Source of the DNA: Acidobacteriota bacterium
GTDB lineage: Bacteria > Acidobacteriota > Blastocatellia > Pyrinomonadales > Pyrinomonadaceae
DNA length: 64,000 bases
Direction: 5' to 3'
Assembly (NCBI GenBank): GCA_016703965.1
Contig: JADJBB010000025.1
Span: 1-64,000 of the forward strand
Every line of letters begins with the position of its first letter. Within the stretch, counting starts at the first letter, position 1. Position numbers and translations under genes: made by a program. Below are positions 19,892 to 29,510 of this stretch, piece after piece. The notes beneath the pieces were generated by a model. The model did no database searches. It saw only the letters and a program-made list of their open reading frames with translations, and had not been told where the DNA came from.

Positions 19892-21235
19892 CTATTCCAG
19901 CTCAAATCGTTTTAGCTTTCGGTAGAGTGTCGAAAGATCGATGCCGAGGATGCTTGCGGCCGTCACCTTATCCTGGCCGGATTCTGCAAGTACATCGAGG
20001 ACGTAACGTTTCTCCATTTCCTCGAGGGTCGGCCGATCTCCGATCTTTCCTGTCTTTTCACTAGTCGCCTGCACCTTTGCCGGCAGGCTCGCCAGGTCGA
20101 TCTCATCTCGACTGAGGATCACTGATCTCTCAATTACATGTTCCAACTCTCGAATATTGCCTGGCCAGTCGTAGTTTGTCAGAGCGGCGAGAGCTTCGCC
20201 GGTGACAACCTTCTGCGGAGCGTTTTGGGCATGAGCGGCAGTTCCGACAAAGTGCTTGATCAGCAGTGGAATGTCATCGCGTCTCTCCCTCAACGGCGGC
20301 ACCTCGATCTCGATAACGTTTAGTCGGTAGAAAAGATCTTTGCGAAAACGGCCTCCGGCGACCTCGTCTTCAAGATCCCGGTTTGTCGCGGCGACGATCC
20401 GCGCGTCAAAGTTCACTGCTGTTGACGATCCGACCGGCACTACCTGATGTTCCTGCAATGCTCGTAAGAGTTTTACCTGCAGCGATGGCGGCATTTCGCC
20501 CACTTCGTCGAGAAAGAGAGTGCCGCCCGCTACTGACCGAAATAGCCCTTTTTTGTCCGCAACTGCTCCGGTGAAAGAACCGCGTGTGTGGCCGAAAAGT
20601 TCGCTTTCGAGCAGCGATTCGGGCAAAGCCCCGCAATTGACCGCGAGGAAAGGCTTATCCCGGCGTCCGCTGTTGAAGTGGATCGCACGGGCGATCAATT
20701 CCTTTCCAGTGCCGCTTTCCCCTTGTATCAGTACGTTCGCTGATGTATCGGCAACCTTGTTTACGAGCTCAAAAACCCGATGCAGAGCATCACTCTTGCC
20801 GACGATCTCTGAGAAGGTTTGATGCTTGTACAATTCGCGGCGTAGAACACGGTTCTCACGAAACAGCTGCCTGTGTTGTGCTGCGTTCCTTACGGTCTGA
20901 ACGAGATCTTCGTTTACGAACGGCTTTGTGATGTAGTCATAAGCCCCTTTGCGGAGCGCGGCAACGGCTGTGTCGACCGACGAGAATGCGGTCATAATGA
21001 TCACGACAGCTTCGTCATCGATGGATTTGATCTGATCCAGCAGGGCAAGGCCGTCCCTGCCTGACATTTTGATATCTGTCAGGGTGATTACGATCTCGTT
21101 CGACGTGAAGAGGTCGAGCGCTGTTTCCGCACTATCGGCGGTATAGACCTCGAAATCGGCCGCTTCTAAAAGCTGACGCAGGATGCCTCGCATCATCTCT
21201 TCGTCTTCGACGATCAGGACGCTTTCTTTTGCCAT
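19892..21235 (-). CDS. NtrC-family sigma-54-dependent response regulator
   Basis: This 447-residue activator has three parts. The receiver (about residues 5-120) has acidic residues EDEE, phospho-acceptor Asp54 and Lys in TKPF. The AAA+ sigma-54 domain (about 140-370) has Walker A GESGTGKE, Walker B GTLFLDEVGEMP and the loop GSFTGA, a one-residue variant of GAFTGA. A Fis-type helix-turn-helix lies at the end (TAASILGIDLSTLYRKLKRF). It should activate sigma-54 promoters when phosphorylated. No partner kinase is adjacent. ATG 21235 (MAKESVLIVEDEE) was chosen over the longer frame. It ends four bases from the convergent lipoprotein gene. Confidence 0.93.
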   Translation of the reverse strand: MAKESVLIVEDEEMMRGILRQLLEAADFEVYTADSAETALDLFTSNEIVITLTDIKMSGRDGLALLDQIKSIDDEAVVIIMTAFSSVDTAVAALRKGAYDYITKPFVNEDLVQTVRNAAQHRQLFRENRVLRRELYKHQTFSEIVGKSDALHRVFELVNKVADTSANVLIQGESGTGKELIARAIHFNSGRRDKPFLAVNCGALPESLLESELFGHTRGSFTGAVADKKGLFRSVAGGTLFLDEVGEMPPSLQVKLLRALQEHQVVPVGSSTAVNFDARIVAATNRDLEDEVAGGRFRKDLFYRLNVIEIEVPPLRERRDDIPLLIKHFVGTAAHAQNAPQKVVTGEALAALTNYDWPGNIRELEHVIERSVILSRDEIDLASLPAKVQATSEKTGKIGDRPTLEEMEKRYVLDVLAESGQDKVTAASILGIDLSTLYRKLKRFELE

Positions 21236-21317
21236 ATCCGTTAAAAATTTAAGTCTAGCACAAGCTTTATTGTTGCTTCGCGTTCGTGTTAGCATCAAAT
21301 ATTATCTTCTTGATTCG

Positions 21318-23843
21318 ATGCGGTTTATCAGATTTTTCAGCTTGTCCTTATTGATCGCGGCTTCCGCGGTTCTCGGGAACGCGCAGCAAACAAACCCCGT
21401 TGAGCGGCAGGTTTCAAATCCGATAACCGACACTCCTAACATCAGCCCGATCTCGGCGGAAAAAAAGGTCACGGCACCCAAGTCAACGAAGAAGCAAAAG
21501 GTCGAGCCTGAGGGCGGGGACGGCGAACTCGTCGTCTATTCCGATCGCAACAGCGTTGAGGGCGAAAAAGGTGCCCGAGTGGTCCGGCACACTGGCAATG
21601 TTGATGCCCGTTACGGTATCTACCGGATCCAGGCGAACGAGATAACGATCTATGAGGCCGAGAATAAACTGGCGGCAAAGGGAAGCGTTATTTTCGATCA
21701 GGGCGACGACCAAAGGATCACGGGAGCCACCGCCGTTTGGAATTATAAGACCAAGCTTGGCACTTTCGAGGACGCGACGGGCTTTACGAATCAGACCAAT
21801 GACGGGACCGTCATTTACTTTACTGCCGAAAAGGTCGAGCGTGTCAGCCTAAACGAGATCGTCGTTATCAAGGGCACGTTCACAGCCTGCGAGGAAGCCG
21901 TCCCTAAATGGAGTTTCACATCGGATCGGGCAACGATCAAAACGAATGATAAGCTTCGGTTAAAGAACGCTAAATTTCGAATAAAGAGCGTACCGCTTCT
22001 CGTAGTACCTTTCGCTTCGATCCCGATCAAAGCGAAGGACCGGAGCTCCGGGTTTTTGACGCCGACCGTGAGTTATTCAAAGCGAAAGGGCGTCCGGCTT
22101 TCCACGGCCTATTATCAAACGCTTGGCTCGTCGGCCGATGTGACCTTTCGCGGTGATGTTTATACATCTCGCGGTCTTGGCTACGGTTTGGACGTTCGAA
22201 CGCGGGCAAATTCACGTTCGTATCTGAACTTCGGATTTTACGCGGTCAAGGATAGGATTTTCGGAAATGAGGCCGACGCAGCCCACCCGGACCAGGGCGG
22301 ATCGATCATTTTCGCGGATGGTGTTCATTATTTTTCCAATGGGTTCACGGCGGCTGCGGACGTTAGGCTGACCTCGAGCCTTGATTTCAGGCAGGAATTC
22401 TCGGATGGTGTTCAGCAGATCATTTCGCCTATCGAGGTCTCTCAGGTATTTCTCAACAAGAGCTGGGATAGCTATACACTTAATCTGCTGTCGCGTACTC
22501 AGGTCATTTCGATCCCTAATGTCCGGGAAAAGACCCGCAATCTCCCGAGCATCAATTTTGAAAAGCGGCCGACGATGCTGTCATTTTTGAAGGGCGTTTA
22601 TTTCTCATTCAGGACCAGTCTCGAGGGCGTATCGCGCCGAGAAGAGGTGGATGATCTCGCTCTTTATCGTCAGACCACGGGCAGCGACCCGGTCGTCACG
22701 CCCGCGTTGTCGCAGCGTCTGGATGTTTACCCGCAGATAACAGTGCCGTTTCGGACCAAGTACTTTAACTTTACTGCGAATGCGGCCGCGCGGGTGACGT
22801 ATTACTCGAATTCATTCAACGATATGCGTCAGGTTGTCGGCGATAACGTTGTGCGGAAATATGGGGATTTTTCGTTTGATGTTCGCCCTGTGGCTCTGGC
22901 ACGGAACTTTTACGGTAAGGATAATTCGTTCCGTTTCCGCCACGTTATCGAGCCATACATGACCTACCGTCTGGTTAAGGGAGTCGATAATTTTAATCGG
23001 ATCATTCGTTTTGACTACGTTGATACCGCGGCGAATACCAACGAAATTGAATTTGGCGTAATAAACCGTTTTTATACTAGAAGATACACTGAGGCGGTGA
23101 CGAGCGAAGCCCAACGTCTCTTGTCGGAGGCGTCAGGATCAGGTGGAAATTCAACTAAAGACGGGAAAGCTACCGGTATTCAGCCCTACGAGATATTGAC
23201 GCTGACTGTTAGAGGAAAATACTTCTTCGATAAGACGTTTGGCGGAGCTCTCGTGCCGGGCCGGCGGAATCAGATCGAACCGATCACGGCTCTCAGCTTT
23301 TATACTTTTGGCGGGGTTCCCCGCAGGTTTTCCCCCCTTAGTATCGATCTGACGTATCGGCCGCAGAAAACGATCTTTGCAAGCACAAGGATGGATGTTG
23401 GCCTCAACAGCGATGGTATCCGCGCGGTGTCGGCGACCCTTGGTTATGATTCATCTTTTATAAAGCTTTTCCAGACCTTTTATTTCACCCGCGCGGTGAC
23501 ACTTATTCCGTCGCTTGCCCAATACGCGAACGCCGAGGGCAAGGAACCAGGAACACTTCGTGGTTCGCAGTGGAGTCCTTCTGTTTTCGTCGGCAATCGT
23601 GATAAGGGATTGTACGGCGGCTACTCTTTCTTTTTTGACTTCCAAAACCGCAGGGCCAGCCAGCAAAATCCACTCATCAGTTCGCTGGTTACAGTTGGCT
23701 ACACCTACGACTGCTGCTCCCTGGCACTGCAATACTACAGCTTCAACGTCGGCGTAAGAAAAGAAAACAAACTTGTTTTCAGCTTTCGCCTGAATGGTAT
23801 CGGGTCTTTTGGATCCGAGCAGTTCGGGCAGGGCCTTCGCTAG
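21318..23843 (+). CDS. lptD: LPS-assembly outer-membrane protein LptD
   Basis: The predicted 841-residue protein has a signal peptide (about 1-23). An OstA/LptA-like N-terminal domain follows (about 70-170; VRHTGNVDARYGIYRIQA, AKGSVIFDQ). A large beta barrel contains the LptD-type region FTACEEAVPKWSF...VPFASIPI. Near the C-terminus a Cys-Cys pair (YDCCSLALQYY) matches the paired cysteines that form the LptD inter-domain disulfides, and FTACEE supplies another Cys. It inserts LPS into the outer membrane. With lpxB and lpxD in this window it argues for a lipid-A-containing envelope. ATG 21318 gives the signal peptide. Confidence 0.9.
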   Translation: MRFIRFFSLSLLIAASAVLGNAQQTNPVERQVSNPITDTPNISPISAEKKVTAPKSTKKQKVEPEGGDGELVVYSDRNSVEGEKGARVVRHTGNVDARYGIYRIQANEITIYEAENKLAAKGSVIFDQGDDQRITGATAVWNYKTKLGTFEDATGFTNQTNDGTVIYFTAEKVERVSLNEIVVIKGTFTACEEAVPKWSFTSDRATIKTNDKLRLKNAKFRIKSVPLLVVPFASIPIKAKDRSSGFLTPTVSYSKRKGVRLSTAYYQTLGSSADVTFRGDVYTSRGLGYGLDVRTRANSRSYLNFGFYAVKDRIFGNEADAAHPDQGGSIIFADGVHYFSNGFTAAADVRLTSSLDFRQEFSDGVQQIISPIEVSQVFLNKSWDSYTLNLLSRTQVISIPNVREKTRNLPSINFEKRPTMLSFLKGVYFSFRTSLEGVSRREEVDDLALYRQTTGSDPVVTPALSQRLDVYPQITVPFRTKYFNFTANAAARVTYYSNSFNDMRQVVGDNVVRKYGDFSFDVRPVALARNFYGKDNSFRFRHVIEPYMTYRLVKGVDNFNRIIRFDYVDTAANTNEIEFGVINRFYTRRYTEAVTSEAQRLLSEASGSGGNSTKDGKATGIQPYEILTLTVRGKYFFDKTFGGALVPGRRNQIEPITALSFYTFGGVPRRFSPLSIDLTYRPQKTIFASTRMDVGLNSDGIRAVSATLGYDSSFIKLFQTFYFTRAVTLIPSLAQYANAEGKEPGTLRGSQWSPSVFVGNRDKGLYGGYSFFFDFQNRRASQQNPLISSLVTVGYTYDCCSLALQYYSFNVGVRKENKLVFSFRLNGIGSFGSEQFGQGLR

Positions 23844-23855
23844 TTGAATATCAGA

Positions 23856-25382
23856 TCATCGACTGGAAAGGTAAAGGTTCTGGGCGATCGAATTGTAGTA
23901 TTCAACCGGTGCAAGATCGTCGGTCAGAATCGCCGCTCCCTGCGGTAAAGTTCCCGTGTATCGATGGTCAAGCAACAGTCTCATCGCCGTACTGTCGGTG
24001 TCCTGAATTAAAGCGGGATCAGTCGATTTTGACGCAACCATGATCAAATTCTGGAGCTTTTCGTCCGGGTAGTCCGAGTTTACTTTGAACAAATGCACCT
24101 GCGGAAAGACCTGTTTGTAAGTTGCAAGTTCCGCGGCGAGGAACGTGCTGCCTTCGCCTGATATCGCGGCTCCAAGATTGAAGACAATTACGCCGTCGTC
24201 ACTTAGTATCCGGCTGAATTGGGTCACAGCTTCCAAGGTCGTCAGATGATGAGGAACGCTGAAAAGCGAACCAAATGCATCCATCAAGATCGTATCGTAC
24301 TTGGCAGTTTCAGCCCGATTGATGAACATCCTGCCGTCTTCATGGAAGATCTGCATCCGCGGGTCGTCCTTCATCCGAAAGTGATCGCGGGCGATCCTAG
24401 TCATTTGCGGGTCGATCTCGACAACGTCAATGCGGGCATTTGGGTACGTTTTCAAATATTCTCGCGGAAACGTGTAACCGGCTCCTCCGATCAGCAGCGT
24501 GGAGGTGAAATCGGGCTTAAAAGGACTGATCAGGTGATAATATTTGCCGTATTCCAGCACGAGTTCGTCGCTGTCAAGAAATATTGCCGACTGGACGAAA
24601 TACGGGTCGGTTGCTAGGGCTCGGATCGGTCTACCGGACGCAGGGTCTTTGGTTTCAAATACTTGAACGCGGCTGTATTCGGTGTCAATGTCGTAAACAC
24701 CGCTGCTGGTACGCAGAATGTACGCACCGCCTTCGCTCGCGACTACTCCGAGAATGAAGAAAGTGATCGCTGCAATATTTGTCTTTGAAATTGAGAACGG
24801 AACAAGCAGAGCTGACAGGGCGATCAAAGCTGCAGCGATCAAATAAAGCGTGCGGACGCTGCCGAGAAATGGGATCAGAAAAAAGCCTGCAGCAAAAGTT
24901 CCGATTATGCTCCCGATGGTGGAGAGAGCATAAAGACGGCCTACCGTGCGTCCGGTTTCCTCAAGCGTGGTCATCTTTAGCCGCACAGCAAAGGGCGTGA
25001 CAAACCCGAGGCAAATGCTTGCCGGGGCGAATAATACGACTGCCGCTATTAACGCTTTGATCTCGATCATCATCGCAGCTGATGCGATCGTCGAGAGCAG
25101 AACATCCTTTATTAGAACAGTTAGCGAGATCAGGCCGCCCGCGGCAAAGATGACCGAAGCAAGGATCTTAACGTCGGGCCTATTATCGGCGAGTCGTCCT
25201 CCAAGCCAATAGCCAAGGCTCAGGCTTGCTAAAATGACGCCGATAAGGCTCGTCCATATGTAGGTCGAGGCCCCAATAAAAGGCGAAAGGATGCGGGAGC
25301 CGATGATCTCAAAGATCATGACAAGAGCACCGCAGACAAAGACGGTGATCTCTAAGATTATGGATTGGAATCTTTTAAGCAC
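23856..25382 (-). CDS. Membrane-fused spermidine-synthase-like protein
   Basis: This 508-residue protein has a GTG start. Residues about 8-225 hold at least seven hydrophobic segments (FEIIGSRILSPFIGAS, TIGSIIGTFAAGFFLIP). Residues about 260-480 form a spermidine-synthase-like methyltransferase-fold domain with IGGAGYTFPREYLK in place of the usual GGGDG loop, then VEIDPQM and EDGRMF. Related proteins bind decarboxylated SAM or SAM-like ligands, but many fused-membrane members have no proven polyamine role. The altered nucleotide loop makes true spermidine-synthase activity uncertain. Confidence 0.8.
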   Translation of the reverse strand: MLKRFQSIILEITVFVCGALVMIFEIIGSRILSPFIGASTYIWTSLIGVILASLSLGYWLGGRLADNRPDVKILASVIFAAGGLISLTVLIKDVLLSTIASAAMMIEIKALIAAVVLFAPASICLGFVTPFAVRLKMTTLEETGRTVGRLYALSTIGSIIGTFAAGFFLIPFLGSVRTLYLIAAALIALSALLVPFSISKTNIAAITFFILGVVASEGGAYILRTSSGVYDIDTEYSRVQVFETKDPASGRPIRALATDPYFVQSAIFLDSDELVLEYGKYYHLISPFKPDFTSTLLIGGAGYTFPREYLKTYPNARIDVVEIDPQMTRIARDHFRMKDDPRMQIFHEDGRMFINRAETAKYDTILMDAFGSLFSVPHHLTTLEAVTQFSRILSDDGVIVFNLGAAISGEGSTFLAAELATYKQVFPQVHLFKVNSDYPDEKLQNLIMVASKSTDPALIQDTDSTAMRLLLDHRYTGTLPQGAAILTDDLAPVEYYNSIAQNLYLSSR

Positions 25383-25429
25383 CGTTCCAGAAGGCGGCGG
25401 CCTAGCCGCAATTCACGCAAAAAGAGAAA

Positions 25430-25450
25430 CGGAGAAACATAGCTTCTCCG
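25430..25450 (-). terminator. Hairpin downstream of ilvE
   Basis: The inverted repeat CGGAGAA/TTCTCCG is followed on the minus strand by a T-rich run (TTTCTCTTTTT). It lies between ilvE and the membrane spermidine-synthase-like gene, embedded in A-rich repeat-like sequence. Confidence 0.45.
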
Positions 25451-25492
25451 CAAATAGAGCGGCAAAGCCGCAAGAAAAGTCATGACATAGTC

Positions 25493-26446
25493 CTAAACGC
25501 GCGCGGCCGAGGCATTTACAAACGTGAGCCATTCGGCTCCGTCGGGTGCCGGACGCGTTGCATCAAGGATCTTGAAGAACTCGGTTTGCAGACGTTTCGT
25601 TATATCACCGCATTTTCCGGAACCTATGGTAATGCGGTCGACCGCACGTATGGGCGTGATCTCAGCTGCCGTGCCGGTAAAGAAGAGCTCGTCGGCAAGA
25701 TAAAGTGCGGCCCGCTGCACGGTTGTTTCTAACACTTCAATGCCCATTTCACGAGCGATCTGAATTACCGAATCACGAGTGATTCCCGGCAGGATCGACG
25801 CTCCGAGCGGAGGCGTGATCAGCTTACCGCCATTGACCAGAAACAGATTCTCACCCGAGCCTTCTGAAACGTAGCCGCGATCGTCGAGAGCGATTCCCTC
25901 AGAGAATCCACCGAGGAGGGCTTCCATCTTGATGAGCTGCGAATTCATGTAATTCGCTCCCGCCTTGGCCATCGCGGGAAGGGAATTTGACGTAATTCGA
26001 GACCAACTCGAAACGCAAACGTCGATGCCGGCGTCCATTGATTCTTCACCGAGATACTTGCCCCACTGCCACGCCGCGATGTATGAATCGATCGGATTAT
26101 TAAGCGGATTTACGCCGAATGCCGGCTTTTCCAGATCCAGCCCGCGAATGATCAGCGGCCGAAGATAGCAGGAATCGAGACCGCTGCCGCCGATAAGGCT
26201 GACCGCCGCGTCGCAAAAATCGTCGCGTGTGAATTCCGGTTCCATCCGATATATCTTTGCTGAATTCACAAGCCGGTGCATGTGTTCCTTTAGGCGGAAA
26301 ACTGCCGGCCCTTTCGAGGTGTCATAGCAGCGGATGCCCTCAAAAACGCTGGAACCATAGTTCACAACGTGCGACATTATGTGGATATTTGCATCCGACC
26401 AATCGATGAATTCGCCATTTCTCCAAACCTTTGGTGCGATCTTCAT
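25493..26446 (-). CDS. ilvE: Branched-chain-amino-acid aminotransferase (class IV)
   Basis: This PLP-dependent transaminase interconverts Leu, Ile and Val with their 2-oxo acids. Family motifs are present: KVWRNGEFIDWSDANIHIMSH at the N-terminus, GSSVFEGIRCY, SLPAMAKAGANYMNS with the PLP lysine, GYVSEGSGENLF, GITRDSVI and FFTGTAAEITP. Length is normal for the family. The start at 26446 (MKIAPKVW) matches known IlvE N-termini. The open frame extends to 26500 and no start has a strong ribosome site. Confidence 0.92.
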   Translation of the reverse strand: MKIAPKVWRNGEFIDWSDANIHIMSHVVNYGSSVFEGIRCYDTSKGPAVFRLKEHMHRLVNSAKIYRMEPEFTRDDFCDAAVSLIGGSGLDSCYLRPLIIRGLDLEKPAFGVNPLNNPIDSYIAAWQWGKYLGEESMDAGIDVCVSSWSRITSNSLPAMAKAGANYMNSQLIKMEALLGGFSEGIALDDRGYVSEGSGENLFLVNGGKLITPPLGASILPGITRDSVIQIAREMGIEVLETTVQRAALYLADELFFTGTAAEITPIRAVDRITIGSGKCGDITKRLQTEFFKILDATRPAPDGAEWLTFVNASAARV

Positions 26447-26582
26447 CGTGTTAACATCTTTTCCGGCCATATTATTGTTCGTGCCATTAAAATGGCTCAT
26501 GAAGGGGTTCTAAAATTAATTGTCGAGATATCAATAGCTCTTTGATTGTATCCCACGCCTATTTGCCACGCAACAGGCAGCA

Positions 26583-26610
26583 AAAAAGGCGGACAATGCC
26601 CGCCTTTTTG
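26583..26610 (-). terminator. Terminator of the PD40 propeller gene
   Basis: The stem AAAAAGGCGG/CCGCCTTTTT with a short loop lies 24 bases past the minus-strand stop codon. The symmetric A/T runs would also allow termination on the plus strand. Confidence 0.85.
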
Positions 26611-26633
26611 TGTCCTTGTCGATGTCAGGACGG

Positions 26634-29288
26634 TCAAAGAATTGAGATCCTGGTCGATGTATCGTCGAGCCTGCTTTCGAAAGACACGCCATCGACTGTA
26701 ACCGTCACCACGATCGGCTGATCCCCAACTCCGAAAAGCTGCGAGGGCATATCGAAATCGATCGTATAAATTCCAGGCTCAACAAGTACGGCACTACTCC
26801 TGAAATTCCCGCCGACCACCAAAGCATCACGTATTCGTAGCGTGACTACGTCTGAAGTAACGTTCTCAATGCCGGTCATGTAAAGCCTGATGACGCTGGG
26901 AACGAGCAAATCGCCCCGTCGTTTAACCGTCTTGATAGCGAAAGGTTCGGTGGTAAATATCGAGTTTGTCGCGTTAAAGGCTTTCGCTCGTCCGCCGGGG
27001 CCGATATTCCCGTCTTTTGTGAAAATATCGGGTCGTGTCGGAACGATGGTCACCCAACTTTTCATCAGTACGCCGTTATTGTTAATTGCGATCGGCAATA
27101 CTGTGCCGCTCGTCGCACTCGCGATCGCGGGCGGAACCACAAATTCTACCCTTCTGCCGCCAACAGATCTTAGGCCGCACGCAACGCCGTCGATAGTGAC
27201 CGAGACGCCGCTCAACTCGATCGGAAGCGTGAACGCCCGGGTCAACGAACCCGCTGCCGTCTTAGGCGTGATCGGGGTGTCCGTCGCGGTATACTCCATG
27301 ATCGCAACCATGCCAGGTGAAATTCCGAGCACAGCCGCCGGAGTGACCGGCGTCGGAGTTGGTGTTGGGGATCCTGTCGGCGTCGGACTCGGAGTTGGAG
27401 TCGGCGTAGGTGTTGCCGTCGGTGTTGGTGTTGGCGTAACCGAGGGCGTTGGTGTCGGGCTAGCCGTGAACAGGATCGGCAGTTTGCTTGCTCCCGTAAA
27501 GAAATTCGTCGCTACCGTCGTCTGGCTCACCACTGCAGGCTGAACGAAGTAATAGACCTCAGACTGGTAATCTCCATTACCCGTGCCAAATTCGGTCAAG
27601 GCAATATTGAACGCCATCCTGCGTATCGAATTGCTGGGAAGCAATTGCGTCGATGCGATGTAATTCAACGGCGTCGGGAACTTTGCCAGACGTGTGAATG
27701 TCGCCGCTGAAGCAGCCACGTTCAATGGATAGGAATAGATCTGCGATGGACGCACGGCGTTGTCATTCAGCCCTTCCGACGATGTAGTCGGTACAGTCCC
27801 ATCCGGCTTAATGTTGAGCCGTGTTTCCAATACAAGCGTCGACGGCGAGCCGTTGGCATCATTATTCGTGAATCCCGGATAATGGGCTACGTCTCCGCCT
27901 GATGCTGCTTCATCCGCATCGCTGCGAGCACCTACGCGGCGGAATGTGTTACCCGTCGTGTCGTAGAGATAAAGAGCGAATGACGTGTAGTTGGTCCCGC
28001 TGTTTTCGTTAGCCAGATCCGCATACGAATCAAAAGCAATGTAACGCCCGTCGCGGCTCATTCGCCGTCCGAGATCGAGGATGTTGACCGGATCGCCAAG
28101 ATTTGTCGATGTCGTTGTCGTTACCTGTTTTTTGACCGTTGCCGTGGTCGGGCTTCCGGCTACGAGGTCAGCGAAATATATTTCCTCGTTGCGGCTGGCC
28201 ACTGGGTTCACGCCGCCCGTCATTCCAACGATCGGATTTTCTCCCGTACTTGCAAACAGAACGCGCTGTCCATTGCCCGAGATCGTCGGATTCTTGCTAT
28301 AGATCGGATTCGATATCACACCGCGAGGTGTTTTTGTGACCTGGCCGAGCGTGCCTGAACTTCGGACATAGGTGAAGATCTCGTCGTTGTCTTCGGCCGG
28401 AAAAGCGTTGCCGACAGCAGGTACTAGGTCGCGTGTCGAGACGAATGCAATTACGCTGCCGTCGTCATTGATACTCACGTCATGATTATCATCAGCAACA
28501 AAGGCTCCCGTGGTGCCAGTTCCCGGACGAGGTAACTGGCTCGGGTCCGTATTCGTCACACGGACAAAATTTCCGCCCGCAAGCTGAGTGAAGGCGACCT
28601 CATCGCCTGCCGCCAAATTGGGCACATCCGCGTAGGCCGGTATCTGATAGAGCCAAATTTCGAGATTTCCATCGGCTGAAAGCGGATTTGCAGCCGGGGT
28701 CGGAGTTGGGGTCGGCGTCGGCGTACCTGTGCCGGTAGGCGTTGGCGACGGAGATGGCGTCGGTGTCGGCGTTGGCGTCGCTCCTCCGATCGGTGTTGGC
28801 ACTGGCGTCGGCGTTGGTGTCGGCGTCGCAGCCGAGAACGAATCACCGTAGAAAAGGCCCGGATTGGTTGAGTTAGGCGATCCCGGTCTTGATGTCGTCG
28901 CATTAGAACTAAAGGCGATCCACTTTCCGTCACTGCTGATTACCGGACGAGTATTGACTATCGTGACCCGAATGTTGTCAAAGGACGCCGGAAGCTGCGT
29001 ATCATATAGAACGCTTTTCGTGTCCGTGAGCTGAAAGATCCGGCGCTGTGCGTAATCGAAGAGAAATATCTCTGAATTGCCGTCAGTGTTTCGCGGATTT
29101 TCGGTTGCAACATTACCGGTTGATTCGAAGACAACGAAACGCCCGTTACCGCTCATGCCGCCTGCGAACGATTCAGCCGTCGAATTCGACAACTGTGCGA
29201 TAACAGAATCTACCTGCCCAAACGTTGAGACGGCAAATAGGTTAAGAAAAATAATTGCTGAAAAAAGGAAAGTAAGACGAATCGTCAC
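26634..29288 (-). CDS. Exported PD40/TolB-like propeller protein with Pro-Thr linkers and Solibacter-type C-terminal domain
   Basis: The GTG at 29288 is preceded five bases earlier by GGAGGAG; the longer frame's TTG overlaps that site, so GTG is preferred. After a signal peptide (ending TFGQ), propeller repeats appear (SSDGKWIAFSS, INDDGSVIAFVSTRDL, ISGNGQRVLFAS, SRDGRYIAFDSYADL). Two long TPTPTP linkers interrupt it, encoded near 28690-28840 and 27340-27470. The C-terminal 200 residues (VSVTIDGVACGLRSVGG...VEFVVPP...VTIVPTRPDIFT) resemble the repeat-bearing C-terminal domain common in Solibacter-type acidobacterial proteins. It is probably a secreted or surface protein; its function is unknown. 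Confidence 0.75.
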   Translation of the reverse strand: MTIRLTFLFSAIIFLNLFAVSTFGQVDSVIAQLSNSTAESFAGGMSGNGRFVVFESTGNVATENPRNTDGNSEIFLFDYAQRRIFQLTDTKSVLYDTQLPASFDNIRVTIVNTRPVISSDGKWIAFSSNATTSRPGSPNSTNPGLFYGDSFSAATPTPTPTPVPTPIGGATPTPTPTPSPSPTPTGTGTPTPTPTPTPAANPLSADGNLEIWLYQIPAYADVPNLAAGDEVAFTQLAGGNFVRVTNTDPSQLPRPGTGTTGAFVADDNHDVSINDDGSVIAFVSTRDLVPAVGNAFPAEDNDEIFTYVRSSGTLGQVTKTPRGVISNPIYSKNPTISGNGQRVLFASTGENPIVGMTGGVNPVASRNEEIYFADLVAGSPTTATVKKQVTTTTSTNLGDPVNILDLGRRMSRDGRYIAFDSYADLANENSGTNYTSFALYLYDTTGNTFRRVGARSDADEAASGGDVAHYPGFTNNDANGSPSTLVLETRLNIKPDGTVPTTSSEGLNDNAVRPSQIYSYPLNVAASAATFTRLAKFPTPLNYIASTQLLPSNSIRRMAFNIALTEFGTGNGDYQSEVYYFVQPAVVSQTTVATNFFTGASKLPILFTASPTPTPSVTPTPTPTATPTPTPTPSPTPTGSPTPTPTPVTPAAVLGISPGMVAIMEYTATDTPITPKTAAGSLTRAFTLPIELSGVSVTIDGVACGLRSVGGRRVEFVVPPAIASATSGTVLPIAINNNGVLMKSWVTIVPTRPDIFTKDGNIGPGGRAKAFNATNSIFTTEPFAIKTVKRRGDLLVPSVIRLYMTGIENVTSDVVTLRIRDALVVGGNFRSSAVLVEPGIYTIDFDMPSQLFGVGDQPIVVTVTVDGVSFESRLDDTSTRISIL

Positions 29289-29510
29289 AAACTCCTCCAA
29301 AAATAACCGATAAGAATGATTGCCGGCGATATGTCTCGGCTAGTCCATCAAAGTACTCAAAACACTAAATTTTATGTGTATCAAGGGTGTTCTGCAAGCA
29401 CGTGACAGACGAAAAGTCAGATGTTAACTCAAAATCAAGTTCTATGATGCCGCGAACGCGCGATCGGGTTGTCATTTTGCGATACGCATATATCATTTAA
29501 CGAGGGACGA

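Noticed and set aside
20560..20600. Loss of sigma-54 contact in the NtrC-type regulator (GSFTGA loop)
   Set aside because: Only Ala to Ser differs from GAFTGA. The Phe-Thr-Gly contact is intact and such variants are not unusual.
26890..27543. A 217-codon plus-strand frame and apparent tandem repeat, considered as a gene or CRISPR-like array
   Set aside because: The repeat is the complement of the Thr-Pro linker of the PD40 protein. Units are six-base degenerate codon pairs without spacers.
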